A stretch of DNA of 64,000 nucleotides from an uncultured Novosphingobium sp. (GCA_937996535.1 CALKVF010000075.1:1-64000), one strand, 5' to 3'; positions 1 through 9,287 are shown, counted from the stretch's first letter. Notes: a model not told the origin generated them from the letters alone. Numbers and translations are program-made.

Positions 1-1024
1 CGAGCGCGCCGCGGAAGATGAACGGGAAGCCGAGCACGTTGTTGACCTGGTTCGGATAGTCCGAACGCCCGGTTGCCACGATCGCATCGGGCCGCGCGGC
101 CTTGGCCTCGGGCGGGGTGATTTCGGGATCGGGATTGGCCATGGCGAAGATGATCGGCGCGGGCGCCATCTTCTTGACCCATTCGGCCTTGAGCGCGCCG
201 GCAGCCGAGAGGCCGAGGAAGATGTCCGCGCCGTCGAGCGCCTCTTCGAGCGTGCGCGCGGCGGTGTCGATCGCGTGGGCGCTCTTCCACTGGTCCATGC
301 CGGTTTCGCGGCCACGATAGATCACGCCCGAACGGTCACACACGGTCACGTTCTGGTGCGGCACGCCCATCGACTTGATCAGCGCGGTGCAGGCCAGCGC
401 TGATGCGCCCGCGCCATTGACCACGACCTTGACGTCCTTGAACGAGCGGCCGGTCAGGTGGCAGGCGTTGACGAGGCCGGCCGCCGCGATGATCGCGGTG
501 CCGTGCTGGTCATCGTGCATCACCGGGATCTTCATGCGCTCGCGCAGCGCCTGCTCGATCACGAAACATTCCGGGGCCTTGATGTCTTCGAGATTGATCC
601 CGCCGAAGCTCGGCTCCATCATCGCGACGGCTTCGATGATCGCATCGGGATCTTCGCTGGCCAGTTCGATGTCGATCGAATCGACGTCGGCAAAGCGCTT
701 GAACAGCACGGCCTTGCCTTCCATCACCGGCTTGGAGGCGAGCGCACCCAGATTGCCCATGCCGAGGATCGCGGTGCCGTTGGAAATCACCGCCACGAGA
801 TTGCCGCGCGCAGTATAGTCATAGGCAGTGGCGGGATCGTCGGCGATCGCCTGGACCGGCACGGCAACGCCCGGCGAATAGGCCAGGCTCAGGTCGCGCT
901 GGGTCGCCATCGGCTTGGAGGCGATGATCTCGATCTTACCGGGGCGAATGGTCTTGTGATAGAACAGGGCTTCGCGCTCGGTGAACCGGACGTTGCTTTC
1001 TTCGCGGGTATTATCGTCGGACAA
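1..1024 (-). CDS. maeB: NADP-dependent malic enzyme, 3' part cut off by window edge
   Basis: Oxidatively decarboxylates malate to pyruvate, linking the TCA cycle to gluconeogenesis and NADPH supply. The reading frame was read by hand on the minus strand. It begins at a TTG (1022-1024) preceded by AGGAG at a good distance, giving LSDDNTREESNVRFTERE. Further on it shows the family motifs RDLSLAYSPGVAVPV and SDYPNQVNNVLGFPFIFRG. About 341 residues are visible and no stop is reached. Family members of this type are usually about 750 residues, with a phosphotransacetylase-like C-terminal domain that would lie outside the window, so the hybrid MaeB architecture is inference. The gene is divergent from mutS, with about 105 bp between the starts. 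Confidence 0.9.
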   Translation of the reverse strand, partial: MSDDNTREESNVRFTEREALFYHKTIRPGKIEIIASKPMATQRDLSLAYSPGVAVPVQAIADDPATAYDYTARGNLVAVISNGTAILGMGNLGALASKPVMEGKAVLFKRFADVDSIDIELASEDPDAIIEAVAMMEPSFGGINLEDIKAPECFVIEQALRERMKIPVMHDDQHGTAIIAAAGLVNACHLTGRSFKDVKVVVNGAGASALACTALIKSMGVPHQNVTVCDRSGVIYRGRETGMDQWKSAHAIDTAARTLEEALDGADIFLGLSAAGALKAEWVKKMAPAPIIFAMANPDPEITPPEAKAARPDAIVATGRSDYPNQVNNVLGFPFIFRGAL

Positions 1025-1130
1025 GGGGGCAATCTCCTGAATTGGCCCTGCCCTAACGGAAGCGGGGCCTACGCGATAGGGGAAAGCTTCGATGGCAAGT
1101 CTCCCGAATCATCGATGGACGCGCTAGTCC

Positions 1131-3755
1131 GTGGCGATGCACGGCAAGTCCCCGACCGAAAGCGTCACTCCGATGATGGCGCAATACCTCGCGCTCAAGG
1201 CCGAGGCTGGCGATTGCCTGCTGTTCTACCGGATGGGCGATTTCTTCGAACTGTTCTTCGATGATGCCCGCCAGGCTGCCCAGATCCTCGACATCGCCCT
1301 GACCAGCCGGGGTGAGCACATGGGCGTGCCGATCCCGATGTGCGGGGTGCCGGTGCATTCGGCCGAGGGCTATCTTGCGCGGCTGATCAAGGGTGGTTGC
1401 CGGGTGGCGATCGCCGAACAGGTCGAAACCCCCGAACAGGCCAAGAAGCGCGGCGGATCGAAGGCGCTGGTCGCGCGCGACATCGTGCGCTTCGTCACCG
1501 CTGGCACGCTGACCGAAGAAGCCTTGCTGGAGCCGCGCCGCGCGAATGTGCTGGCGGCGGTTTGCGATCTGCGCGGGACCGTCGGGATCGCCGCCTGCGA
1601 CATTTCGACCGGGCGGATGGAGCTGGAAGAATGTGCCGCCGACCGGCTGGGCGCGGCGCTGGCCCGCCTCGGCGCGAGCGAGATGGTCGCGCCCGAGGGC
1701 TGGGACGCTGCCCCGCACGATGCCATCCAGCGCCCCGCGCGCGATTTTTCGAGCGAGGGCGGCGAGGCCCGGCTCAAGACGGTTCACGGGGTCGCCACGC
1801 TTGACGGCTTCGGCGTGTTCAGCCGGGCGATGCTGGCTGCGGCCAGCGGGCTGATCGGCTATCTCGAACACGTCGGGCGCGGCAATCTGCCGCTGCTCCT
1901 GCCGCCGGTGGCGCGGGCGGGCGATGCTCATCTGGCGATGGATGAGGCAACCCGGGCAAGCCTCGAAATCCTCGTCTCCAGCCAGGGCGGACGGCGCGGC
2001 AGCCTGGTCGAGGCGCTCGACCGCTGCGTGACGGGGGCGGGTGCGCGCCAGCTCGCCGATGACCTTTCCGCCCCGCTGACCGATGCCGGCGCGATCGAGG
2101 CACGGCTCGAACTGGTCGCCTGGCTCCACGGCGATCCGCTGCTGCGCGGCGATCTGCGCGCGGTTTTGCGCAGTGCGCCCGATCTGGGCCGCGCGCTCGG
2201 GCGGGTGGTAGCCGGGCGCGGCAGCCCGCGTGATCTGGGCCAACTGCGCGATGGCTTGATCGAGGCGCGGCGGATTCACGATCAGCTGAGCCAGCGCGCC
2301 GATCGCCCCGCGCTGCTCGATCGGCTGCTGCCCGATCTGGCCGGGCACGGCGCGCTCACCGATCTCTACAACCGCGCGCTGGTTCCGGCCCCGCCGACCG
2401 AGCGTTCGCAGGGCGGGTTCATCGCCGAGGGCTATGACGCCGGGCTTGATGAACTGCGCCGGGTTTCGGGCGATGCCCGCCGCGCGATCGCCATGCTCGA
2501 GGCGAAATACCGCGATCAGACCGGGATTGCCGCGCTCAAGATCCGCCACAACGGGGTGCTGGGCTATTTCATCGAAGTTCCTGCCGGCCGCGCCGATGCG
2601 CTGATGGCACCCGACAGCGGCTTTGCGCATCGCCAGACGATGGCGGGTGCGGTGCGGTTCAACGCGGTGGCCCTGCACGAAGAGGCGAGCCGCATTGCCG
2701 AGGCGGGCGGCCATGCCCTCGCAGCCGAAGAAGCCCATTTCGAGGAACTGGTCGCGGTCGCCGTGGCCGCACGCCACGCGATCGCCGCCACCGCGCAGGC
2801 GCTGGCCCGGATCGACGTGTCCGCCGGTCAGGCCGAACGCGCTGCCGAGGGCGGCTGGACCCGCCCGGCGATTGCCGAGGACACCCGGCTCGAAATCGTC
2901 GGGGGGCGCCATCCGGTGGTCGAAGCCGCGCTGGCGGCCAAGGGTGAACGCTTTGTCGCCAACGATTGCCGCCTCTCGGCGCAGGACCGGCTGTGGCTGG
3001 TCGGCGGCCCCAACATGGGCGGTAAATCGACCTTCCTGCGCCAGAACGCGCTGATCGTGCTGATCGCGCAGGCGGGCGGGTTCGTGCCGGCCGAGCGGGC
3101 CGCAATCGGGCTGGTCGACCGGTTGTTCAGCCGGGTTGGCGCATCGGACAATCTCGCGCGTGGGCGTTCGACCTTCATGGTCGAAATGGTCGAAACCGCG
3201 GCGATCCTTGCTCAGGCGGGCGCGCGCAGTTTCGTGATCCTTGACGAGGTCGGGCGCGGCACCTCCACCTATGATGGCCTCGCGCTGGCCTGGGCGGTGG
3301 TCGAGGCGGTGCACGGGGTCAACCAGTGCCGCTGCCTGTTCGCCACCCACTATCACGAGCTGTCGCGGCTGGCGGAAAGCTGCGATGCCTTGTCGCTGCA
3401 CCACGTTCGCGCGCGTGAATGGCAGGGCGATCTGGTCTTGCTGCACGAACTGGCCGAAGGGCCTGCCGATCGCTCTTATGGCCTCGCGGTCGCCAAGCTG
3501 GCGGGGGTGCCGGGGGCGGTTGTGGCGCGGGCCAAGGCTGTGCTCGACCGGCTGGAAAAGGGCCGCGCGCAAACCGGCGGGCTGGCTGCCGGGCTGGGCG
3601 ATCTGCCGCTGTTCGCCGCCGCGCTTGAGCAGCAGGAGGAGACGGTTGATACCCTGCGCGAACGGCTCGGCGGGCTCGATGTCGACGCGCTGACCCCGCG
3701 CGAGGCGCTCGACCTGCTCTATGAACTCAAGCGCGAGGCCGGCAAGCTTCCTTAA
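1131..3755 (+). CDS. mutS: DNA mismatch repair protein MutS
   Basis: Recognises mismatches and small loops and starts methyl-independent or MutL-dependent repair. The 874-residue length is normal. The N-terminal mismatch-binding motif is present as F38-F39-E40 (GDFFELF). The Walker A loop GGPNMGGKST lies near residue 625. The Walker B/signature stretch FVILDEVGRGTSTYDG and the following ATHYHEL motif complete the ABC-type ATPase. The first in-frame start is GTG at 1131, with an ATG two codons later at 1137. The upstream ribosome-binding signal is weak, so either start is possible. The gene stands alone and is divergent from the malic enzyme gene. Confidence 0.97.
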   Translation: MAMHGKSPTESVTPMMAQYLALKAEAGDCLLFYRMGDFFELFFDDARQAAQILDIALTSRGEHMGVPIPMCGVPVHSAEGYLARLIKGGCRVAIAEQVETPEQAKKRGGSKALVARDIVRFVTAGTLTEEALLEPRRANVLAAVCDLRGTVGIAACDISTGRMELEECAADRLGAALARLGASEMVAPEGWDAAPHDAIQRPARDFSSEGGEARLKTVHGVATLDGFGVFSRAMLAAASGLIGYLEHVGRGNLPLLLPPVARAGDAHLAMDEATRASLEILVSSQGGRRGSLVEALDRCVTGAGARQLADDLSAPLTDAGAIEARLELVAWLHGDPLLRGDLRAVLRSAPDLGRALGRVVAGRGSPRDLGQLRDGLIEARRIHDQLSQRADRPALLDRLLPDLAGHGALTDLYNRALVPAPPTERSQGGFIAEGYDAGLDELRRVSGDARRAIAMLEAKYRDQTGIAALKIRHNGVLGYFIEVPAGRADALMAPDSGFAHRQTMAGAVRFNAVALHEEASRIAEAGGHALAAEEAHFEELVAVAVAARHAIAATAQALARIDVSAGQAERAAEGGWTRPAIAEDTRLEIVGGRHPVVEAALAAKGERFVANDCRLSAQDRLWLVGGPNMGGKSTFLRQNALIVLIAQAGGFVPAERAAIGLVDRLFSRVGASDNLARGRSTFMVEMVETAAILAQAGARSFVILDEVGRGTSTYDGLALAWAVVEAVHGVNQCRCLFATHYHELSRLAESCDALSLHHVRAREWQGDLVLLHELAEGPADRSYGLAVAKLAGVPGAVVARAKAVLDRLEKGRAQTGGLAAGLGDLPLFAAALEQQEETVDTLRERLGGLDVDALTPREALDLLYELKREAGKLP

Positions 3756-3780
3756 CCGCTGCCATGCTAGGGCCGGGACC

Positions 3781-3969
3781 ATGTTGGGGTTCGGACCAAA
3801 GCTGAACACGGTGTTCCAGAGCCGCCGCAAGGCGCTGATCTGGGCGCTGAGCATTCTGGTGACCGCCTATTGCGCGGTGCCGGCTGCCGATCAGGCGCGC
3901 CAGCAGAGCGAGGACAAGGCCGCTGCGGCCGCCCTGGTTCACCACAAATCGCCCTGGGCGAAAGACTAG
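3781..3969 (+). CDS. small single-pass membrane protein, unknown function
   Basis: A 62-residue ORF beginning MLGFGPKLNTVF. It carries a basic stretch (QSRRK), one hydrophobic segment of about 18 residues (ALIWALSILVTAYCAVPA) and an Ala/Lys-rich tail ending in KSPWAKD. The positive-inside pattern suggests an N-in membrane anchor with a short periplasmic tail. It starts 25 bp after the mutS stop and ends 6 bp before the convergent glycosyltransferase stop. I do not recognise a named family. Codon usage matches the neighbours, and the layout (basic, hydrophobic, polar) argues for a real gene. Confidence 0.6.
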   Translation: MLGFGPKLNTVFQSRRKALIWALSILVTAYCAVPAADQARQQSEDKAAAAALVHHKSPWAKD

Positions 3970-3975
3970 GCCAGA

Positions 3976-5208
3976 TCAGCCCAGCCGGGCGAGTTCGGCC
4001 TCGACCCGGTCGATGATCGCATCCTTCATCCAGCGCTCTTCGGCGCGCTGCCGGGCAGCAGTGCCCAAGGCGGCGGAGCGCGCGGGATCATCGGCCAGCG
4101 CGGCAATCGCGCCGGCCAGCGCGGCGGCATCGCCCGGTGGGGTGATCATGCCGCAGCCGTCGACTTCGTCGTACAGCCCGGTGCCGGGCTCGGTGGTGGC
4201 CACCACCGGACGCGCCGAGGCGAGCATGTTGGTGAGCTTCGAGGGCAGCACCAGATCGGCAGCCCCGGCAATCTGGGGCAGCAGGTGGAGGCTCGCCATG
4301 GTCAGCATGGCCCCCATCTGCTCGGCCGGCTGGAGATCGTGGAGCTGGACGTTGGGCAGACCGCGGGCGAGGTCTTCCAAGGCCGCGCGGTTGGGCCCTT
4401 CGCCGCAGATCACGAAGGCCAGATCATCGCGGTGGCGCAGCAGCCGGGCCGCCTCGATCAGGATTTTGATCCCCTGCTTGCGCGCGATATTGCCCGAATA
4501 GAGCGCGACCTTGCGCGTGCCGAGGCCCCATGCACCGCGCAGCGCGTCGGCCCCCGCCGGATCGGGGGCAAAGCGCGCGTCGGCCCAGTTGCGCACTTCG
4601 AGCACGCGGTCTGCCGGCACGCCCTTGGCCACCAGCTTGGTGCACATCTGCGGGCTGATGGTCGAAACCCGGTCCCCCAGCCGCAGCAGCCGCGCCTCAA
4701 GCCAGCGCGCCAGGCGGGCTGCGATCCCGGTTTCGGGCATCAATCCGGTGGCGAGTGCAGCTTCGACTTCGAAATCCTGGACGTGGACCCACAGCTTGGC
4801 CCCGGCCAGCCGCGCGGCCAGCCAGGCGGTGACAACCCCGAGCAGCGCGGGAGCAATCGCGATCACCACCTGCGGGCGCTGATCGGCCGGGCGTAGCGCC
4901 GCCTTCAGCGCCGGTCCCAGCGCGCTCAGTGCGAAGCTCGCCAGATGGGCGATCCGCCGCGCGCCGCCGGGATTGGCGGGGACATAGTGCGGGCAGCGGG
5001 TGATGCGCACGCCGGCTTCGCGGGTGGTGCGCCAGCCGCGCGCGGCAAAGCCGGGATAGATCCGCCACTGCGGGTAATAGGGCATCCCGGCGATCACTTC
5101 GACCGCGCTGCCGCGCGTGGTCAGGGCTTCGGCGAGGCCCTGCGAATAGGGGCCGATCCCGACCGGTTCGGGCGCGTAGTTGAGGCTGACCAGCAGGATA
5201 CGCCGCAT
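3976..5208 (-). CDS. WcaI-type family 4 glycosyltransferase
   Basis: A GT-B glycosyltransferase of 410 residues, probably adding a sugar to an undecaprenyl-linked exopolysaccharide or glycan on the cytoplasmic face. The N-terminal SLNYAPEPVGIGPYS is typical of the WcaI (colanic acid) family. KVALYSGNIARKQG marks the start of the C-terminal Rossmann domain, and LVLPSKLTNMLASARPVVA is the donor-sugar binding region. The start is the ATG at 5208 (MRRILLVSLNY). The gene begins 30 bp downstream of lptA on the same strand, so it may be cotranscribed with rnd-lptC-lptA. The exact sugar and polymer cannot be read from the sequence. Confidence 0.85.
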   Translation of the reverse strand: MRRILLVSLNYAPEPVGIGPYSQGLAEALTTRGSAVEVIAGMPYYPQWRIYPGFAARGWRTTREAGVRITRCPHYVPANPGGARRIAHLASFALSALGPALKAALRPADQRPQVVIAIAPALLGVVTAWLAARLAGAKLWVHVQDFEVEAALATGLMPETGIAARLARWLEARLLRLGDRVSTISPQMCTKLVAKGVPADRVLEVRNWADARFAPDPAGADALRGAWGLGTRKVALYSGNIARKQGIKILIEAARLLRHRDDLAFVICGEGPNRAALEDLARGLPNVQLHDLQPAEQMGAMLTMASLHLLPQIAGAADLVLPSKLTNMLASARPVVATTEPGTGLYDEVDGCGMITPPGDAAALAGAIAALADDPARSAALGTAARQRAEERWMKDAIIDRVEAELARLG

Positions 5209-5238
5209 GGGGAGCCCCGAAATTGCGGCGCGCGGGGC

Positions 5239-5811
5239 TTAGTTGCCGCGCTTGGGAACGGCAAAGGTGCCTGAAACGCGCCCGCCGCTGGTGCTGCCAA
5301 CCGGGCTGCCCACGGCCGAGGAGCCGCCGCCCGCCGCGCCATCGACGCTGGCGACCCCGCTGGCCAGGTCAATCACCAGCCGCCCGCCGTTCAGCGTGTC
5401 GCCGCCGCGGTTGAGCGCGACATTGCCGACCATGGTGATGATCCGGCGGTTGAAATCATAGATCGCGACATCGCCGTGCGCGGCTTCGCTGCCGCGGGTC
5501 ACGAAGACCCCGCCGGTTGCATCGATCCGCTGGATCTTGAGCGAGCCTTCGTCGGTATAGGCCACCGTGGTGCGCGCGGCGCGCAGGCGCAGGTCGCCCT
5601 GGCTGATGTCGACATTGCCCGACAGCACCACGCGGTTCTGCTTGTCCTGCAGCTCGATCCGGTCGGCGGCATAGTTGACCGGCGCGTTCGAATTGTGCCC
5701 GGCGATCGCCTGGGCATCGGTCCGCCCGGTCGCCAGCAAGGCCGCCGCGCCCAGTGCAAAGCCGGTCAGCAGCGATTTCAAGGCGGTGGACTGAAGAGAA
5801 CCTGCGGCCAT
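5239..5811 (-). CDS. lptA: LPS transport periplasmic protein LptA
   Basis: Forms the periplasmic beta-jellyroll bridge that carries lipopolysaccharide from LptBFGC to LptDE. About 190 residues: an N-terminal signal sequence (LKSLLTGFALGAAALLATG, ending near AQA), then an OstA-like repeat domain with NYAADRIELQDKQNRVVLSG and GDVAIYDFNRRIITMVGN. The C-terminal tail is Gly/Ser-rich. The ATG at 5811 overlaps the lptC stop in a TGATG junction; a GTG one codon earlier is also possible. Order rnd-lptC-lptA matches other alphaproteobacteria, but lptB does not follow here. Confidence 0.9.
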   Translation of the reverse strand: MAAGSLQSTALKSLLTGFALGAAALLATGRTDAQAIAGHNSNAPVNYAADRIELQDKQNRVVLSGNVDISQGDLRLRAARTTVAYTDEGSLKIQRIDATGGVFVTRGSEAAHGDVAIYDFNRRIITMVGNVALNRGGDTLNGGRLVIDLASGVASVDGAAGGGSSAVGSPVGSTSGGRVSGTFAVPKRGN

Positions 5812-6455
5812 CACGGCATCCTGAGCTTGCCCGGCTCCATGCGGAGCCGCGCGTTTCCATCGAGCGTCACGGTGCGCTCGCCAAGGTTGGCGATTATCCT
5901 GTCGGCGCTGAAAGTGCCAGCCGGAATGGCACCGGTCACTCCGCCCGAACCGATCACGCGCCGCGCTTTGAGATCGATCGCGACATTGCTGGTGGTCATC
6001 CGGTAGCCATCGGCAGCGGAAAACTGGACCGGACCCGAAACCGCGACCTGTTCGGCGGCGTAGTCATAGGTGCCGCCTTTGGCGGTGAGTTCGGCCGGGC
6101 CGTCGCTAAGGCGGATCCGGGCGGCCAGATCCTGCATCCGCACCAAGGGATCGCGCAACGAAATCTGTGCGGCGCTGCCAGCGATGACGGTGAAGGGACG
6201 GCCTTCGTTATCGACCCCGCGATACATCGCATTGGCCACGTGCAGGCGCTCGGCGGTCATGGCCACCTTGGTCCGGTCGAGCAGGAAGCTGATTTCGCCG
6301 CGCGGAAACAGCGGGCCGATAATCATGATCGCGGCAACCACGCCAACCGCGCCCGGCAGCCACCGGGCCAGCACCCGCACCATGCGATCGTGGGCACCGC
6401 CGGGGGCGGCCCACAACCGGCGCTTGTCACGGATCTGGTCGGCGGCCTGCGTCAT
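5811..6455 (-). CDS. lptC: LPS export membrane-anchored protein LptC
   Basis: Bitopic inner-membrane protein that hands LPS from the LptBFG transporter to LptA. It is 214 residues long. One transmembrane segment lies near residues 33-50 (LPGAVGVVAAIMIIGPLF). The rest is a periplasmic beta-rich domain with repeats resembling LptA (FTVIAGSAAQISLRDP, ELTAKGGTYDYAAEQVAVSG). The start is ATG at 6455, 7 bp after the rnd stop, and the stop overlaps the lptA start, so the three genes look translationally coupled. Confidence 0.88.
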   Translation of the reverse strand: MTQAADQIRDKRRLWAAPGGAHDRMVRVLARWLPGAVGVVAAIMIIGPLFPRGEISFLLDRTKVAMTAERLHVANAMYRGVDNEGRPFTVIAGSAAQISLRDPLVRMQDLAARIRLSDGPAELTAKGGTYDYAAEQVAVSGPVQFSAADGYRMTTSNVAIDLKARRVIGSGGVTGAIPAGTFSADRIIANLGERTVTLDGNARLRMEPGKLRMP

Positions 6456-6462
6456 TTACGCC

Positions 6463-7083
6463 TTACGCCTCGTGGCTGAAGATGTCCTTGTCGGCCCACC
6501 CGGCAAGGTCAAGCCGCGCCCGGTCGGGCAGGAAATCGAAACAGGCCTGGGCCATCGCGGTGCGGCCTTCGCGCTCCAGTCGTTCGACCAGAATCGCGTG
6601 CATTGCATGGAGGTGGCGCACGTCGGAGGCGGCATATTCCTGCTGCGCATCGGACAAGACCGGGCCGCCCCAGTCGCTCGACTGTTGCTGCTTGGAGATT
6701 TCCTTGCCGAGCAGTTCGCGCACCAGATCCTTGAGGCCGTGGCGGTCGGTATAGGTGCGCACCAGCTTGCTGGCGATCTTGGTGCAGAACACGGGGGCGG
6801 CGGTGACGCCCATGTAGTGTTCGATCGCAGCCAGATCGAAGCGCGCGAAGTGGTAAAGCTTGATCCGCGCCGGGTCGGCCAGGACCGCCTTGAGGTTGGG
6901 GGCGGCGTAATCCGATCCGGGCTTGAACCGGACGAGGTGTTCATCGCCCCGGCCATCCGAAATCTGGACAAGGCACAGCCGATCGCGCGGGGTAATCAGT
7001 CCCATGGTTTCGGTATCGACGGCGACCGGGCCGGGGGCAAGTACGCCCTCGGGGAGATCTTCTTCGTGGAGATAGACAGCCAT
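6463..7083 (-). CDS. rnd: ribonuclease D-type 3'-5' exonuclease
   Basis: DEDD-superfamily 3'-5' exonuclease that trims structured RNAs. The motifs are visible: Exo I VAVDTETMGL, Exo II LYHFARFDL, and Exo III YAASDVRHL (the Tyr three residues before the Asp gives the DEDDy class). At 206 residues from the ATG at 7083 (MAVYLHEEDL) it holds only the catalytic domain and lacks the HRDC domains of E. coli RNase D. This short form is usual in alphaproteobacteria. The open frame extends upstream but without similarity, so I prefer 7083. First gene of the rnd-lptC-lptA unit. Confidence 0.88.
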   Translation of the reverse strand: MAVYLHEEDLPEGVLAPGPVAVDTETMGLITPRDRLCLVQISDGRGDEHLVRFKPGSDYAAPNLKAVLADPARIKLYHFARFDLAAIEHYMGVTAAPVFCTKIASKLVRTYTDRHGLKDLVRELLGKEISKQQQSSDWGGPVLSDAQQEYAASDVRHLHAMHAILVERLEREGRTAMAQACFDFLPDRARLDLAGWADKDIFSHEA

Positions 7084-7148
7084 ATCGCCAAGGTGCTTAG
7101 GCTCATCGCGGCCCAAGGGAAAGTCCCTGTGTGAAGGATCGGACGGCG

Positions 7149-7835
7149 ATGACAGAGGCCGAGGCAATCCCCGAAAGCTGGCGCGCCGTGCTGGCCCCGG
7201 TGCTGGCCGCGCCCGCGGCCCGGCGGCTGGGAGAATTCCTCTCCGCCGAAGAAGCGCAGGGCAAGGCGATCTATCCGCCGCGCGGCGCCCGGCTGACGGC
7301 GCTCGCGCTGACCCCGCTCGATAAGGTCAAGGTCGTGATCCTTGGCCAGGATCCCTATCACGGGCCGGGGCAGGCGCATGGCCTGGCGTTTTCGGTCCAG
7401 CCGGGCGTGCGGGTGCCGCCGAGCCTGGTCAACATCTACAAGGAACTGGCCGCCGATCTGGGCCTGCCGATCCCGGGCCACGGCAATCTGACGCACTGGG
7501 CCGAACAAGGCGTGCTGCTGCTCAATGCCGTGCTGACGGTCGAGGATGGCCAGCCCGCCTCGCATCAGGGCAAAGGCTGGGAGGCGATTACCGATGCGGT
7601 GGTGGCTGCGACCGCGGCCAAGGCAGAGCCTTGCGTGTTCCTGCTATGGGGCAGTCACGCCCAGAAAAAGGCGCTGGCCGTGGCCGATCTCAAGCATTCG
7701 CGGCATCTGGTGCTGAGCGCGCCGCACCCCAGCCCGCTTTCGGCGCACCGGGGGTTTCTGGGCAGCCGCCCCTTCAGCCAGACCAATGCCTTTCTGGCGG
7801 TCAAGGGGCGCGGGCCGATCGATTGGCAGGTCTGA
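7149..7835 (+). CDS. ung: uracil-DNA glycosylase, family 1
   Basis: Excises uracil from DNA to start base excision repair. The 228-residue product has the water-activating motif [20 protein letters not shown], the active-site loop LLLNAVLTV and the leucine-intercalation motif [19 protein letters not shown] chose the ATG at 7149 ([10 protein letters not shown]) because it is preceded by GAAGGA at about 10 bp; a GTG at 7131 would add six residues that overlap that signal. Divergent from rnd and convergent with the aldehyde dehydrogenase gene. The 52-bp gap between those two stops contains an imperfect GC-rich hairpin (7839-7876) that could act as a shared end signal. Confidence 0.96.
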   Translation: MTEAEAIPESWRAVLAPVLAAPAARRLGEFLSAEEAQGKAIYPPRGARLTALALTPLDKVKVVILGQDPYHGPGQAHGLAFSVQPGVRVPPSLVNIYKELAADLGLPIPGHGNLTHWAEQGVLLLNAVLTVEDGQPASHQGKGWEAITDAVVAATAAKAEPCVFLLWGSHAQKKALAVADLKHSRHLVLSAPHPSPLSAHRGFLGSRPFSQTNAFLAVKGRGPIDWQV

Positions 7836-7887
7836 GGCGCTCGGCCCGCCCCTGCCGTGCGGGGGAGCGGGCGAGCGGTCTGCCTGA

Positions 7888-9237
7888 TTACTGGTGGCGG
7901 TAAACCGCGCGTTCGTGGCTGAACGCCTTGAAGCCGAAGTAGCCGTGATAGCTGCCGAGCCCGCTCTGGTTGACCCCGCCGAAGGGCAGGTTGTTTTCCA
8001 GATAGTGCGAGAACACGCCGTTGATGGTCACCCCGCCCGACGAAGTGCGGGCGAGGATCTTGTCCACGGTGGCTTCGTCGTTGCTGTAGATGTAGAGCGC
8101 CAGCGGCTTGTCGCGCGCTTCGATGTAGCCGATCACCTGATCGAGATTGTCATAGGTCATCACCGGCAGGACCGGCGCGAAGATTTCATCCTGCAGGATC
8201 TTCATCTGCGGGGTGACATCGGTCAGCATGGTCGGGTGGATGGTCAGGTCTTCGGCTTCGAGCACGCCGCCGGCGGCCACGGTCGCGCCCTGGGCCACGG
8301 CATCGTCGAACATCGTCTTGACGCGGTTGAAGTTCGCCGCGTTGACGATCTGGGCGATGCCTTCCTTACGGATCTTGCCGTCCTCGCCGTAGAGGTTCTT
8401 GGCGACATTGGCCTTGAAGCCTTCGACCAGATTGGCCTTCTGGTCTTCCTTCACGAAGACATAGTCGGGGCAGATACAGGCCTGGCCGCCGTTGAACTGC
8501 TTGGCATTGGCGAGATCGGCGGCGATCTTGGCGATATCGGCGCCTTCATCGATGATCACCGGCGACTTGCCGCCCAGTTCCAGCGTGACGCTGGCGAGGT
8601 GCTTGGCGGCGGCGGCCATCACGATCTTGCCGACGCGGGTGCTGCCGGTGAAGAAGATGTGGCTGACGGGCAGGTCGAGCAGCGCGGTCGCCACCGAAAC
8701 GTCGCCTTCGAACAGGGCCACTTCGTTTTCGTCAAAGACGGCGCGGATGATGCTGGCGGCAACGCGGGCGGTGGCGGGGCACAGGTCGGTGAGCTTGACC
8801 ATGCAGCAGTTGCCCGCGGCCACGGCGGCGGCGACCGGGCCCAGCGTCAGGCCCAGTGGGAAGTTCCAGGGCCCGAGGATCAGGCACACGCCGCGCGCTT
8901 CGTAGACGATCTGGGCGCGGTCGTTGGGGTTCATCGACGGGGTGATTTCGGTCGGCGTCATCCACGCATCGAGGTTGTCGATATTGCGCTGGATGTTGGC
9001 AGTGATGTTCAGCACCTCGGTGATGCGGATTTCCTGCTCGGGCTTGCGGGTGTCTTCGAGCACGGCGGCGACGATGGCATCGGCGTGTTCTTCGACGGCG
9101 GCCTTGAGCTTGGCCAGCTTGGTCTTGCGGGTCGCCGCGCTCGACGCCTTGACGGCCCACTGGTTGTCCTGCTGCAGGGCAAAGACGCGGGCGATGTCGT
9201 TGGAAAGGTCGGCGGCGGTCTGGGTCGAGCTGGTCAT
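7888..9237 (-). CDS. class 3-like aldehyde dehydrogenase (coniferyl-aldehyde-dehydrogenase-like)
   Basis: NAD(P)-dependent oxidation of an aldehyde to its acid. The 449-residue length without an N-terminal extension matches the ALDH3/coniferyl aldehyde dehydrogenase group. Catalytic features: cofactor motif GPWNFPLGL, FFTGSTRVGK, general base E220 in LELGGKSPV and nucleophile C254 in GGQACICPDY. The C-terminus ends FGFKAFSHERAVYRHQ, typical of the group. The start is the ATG at 9237 (MTSSTQTAAD); the longer open frame upstream has no family similarity. The aldehyde substrate is not determinable here. A 7-bp inverted repeat lies 30-50 bp upstream. Confidence 0.93.
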   Translation of the reverse strand: MTSSTQTAADLSNDIARVFALQQDNQWAVKASSAATRKTKLAKLKAAVEEHADAIVAAVLEDTRKPEQEIRITEVLNITANIQRNIDNLDAWMTPTEITPSMNPNDRAQIVYEARGVCLILGPWNFPLGLTLGPVAAAVAAGNCCMVKLTDLCPATARVAASIIRAVFDENEVALFEGDVSVATALLDLPVSHIFFTGSTRVGKIVMAAAAKHLASVTLELGGKSPVIIDEGADIAKIAADLANAKQFNGGQACICPDYVFVKEDQKANLVEGFKANVAKNLYGEDGKIRKEGIAQIVNAANFNRVKTMFDDAVAQGATVAAGGVLEAEDLTIHPTMLTDVTPQMKILQDEIFAPVLPVMTYDNLDQVIGYIEARDKPLALYIYSNDEATVDKILARTSSGGVTINGVFSHYLENNLPFGGVNQSGLGSYHGYFGFKAFSHERAVYRHQ

Positions 9238-9266
9238 GGTTCTTGCCTGTGATCGAATGGAAATGT

Positions 9267-9287
9267 GCGCTCGTTTAGAGCGAGCGC
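9267..9287 (-). promoter_or_regulatory. inverted repeat upstream of aldehyde dehydrogenase gene
   Basis: Perfect inverted repeat: arms GCGCTCG (9267-9273) and CGAGCGC (9281-9287) around a 7-nt spacer. It lies 30-50 bp before the aldehyde dehydrogenase ATG and after the stop region of the ATP-grasp gene's side. No T-run follows on the minus strand, which makes an operator more likely than a terminator, but that is inference. Confidence 0.3.

Noticed and set aside
1053..3854. Very long open frame antisense to mutS (over 900 codons).
   Set aside because: It mirrors the codon pattern of mutS in GC-rich DNA, has no recognisable domain, and the mutS frame has all catalytic motifs.
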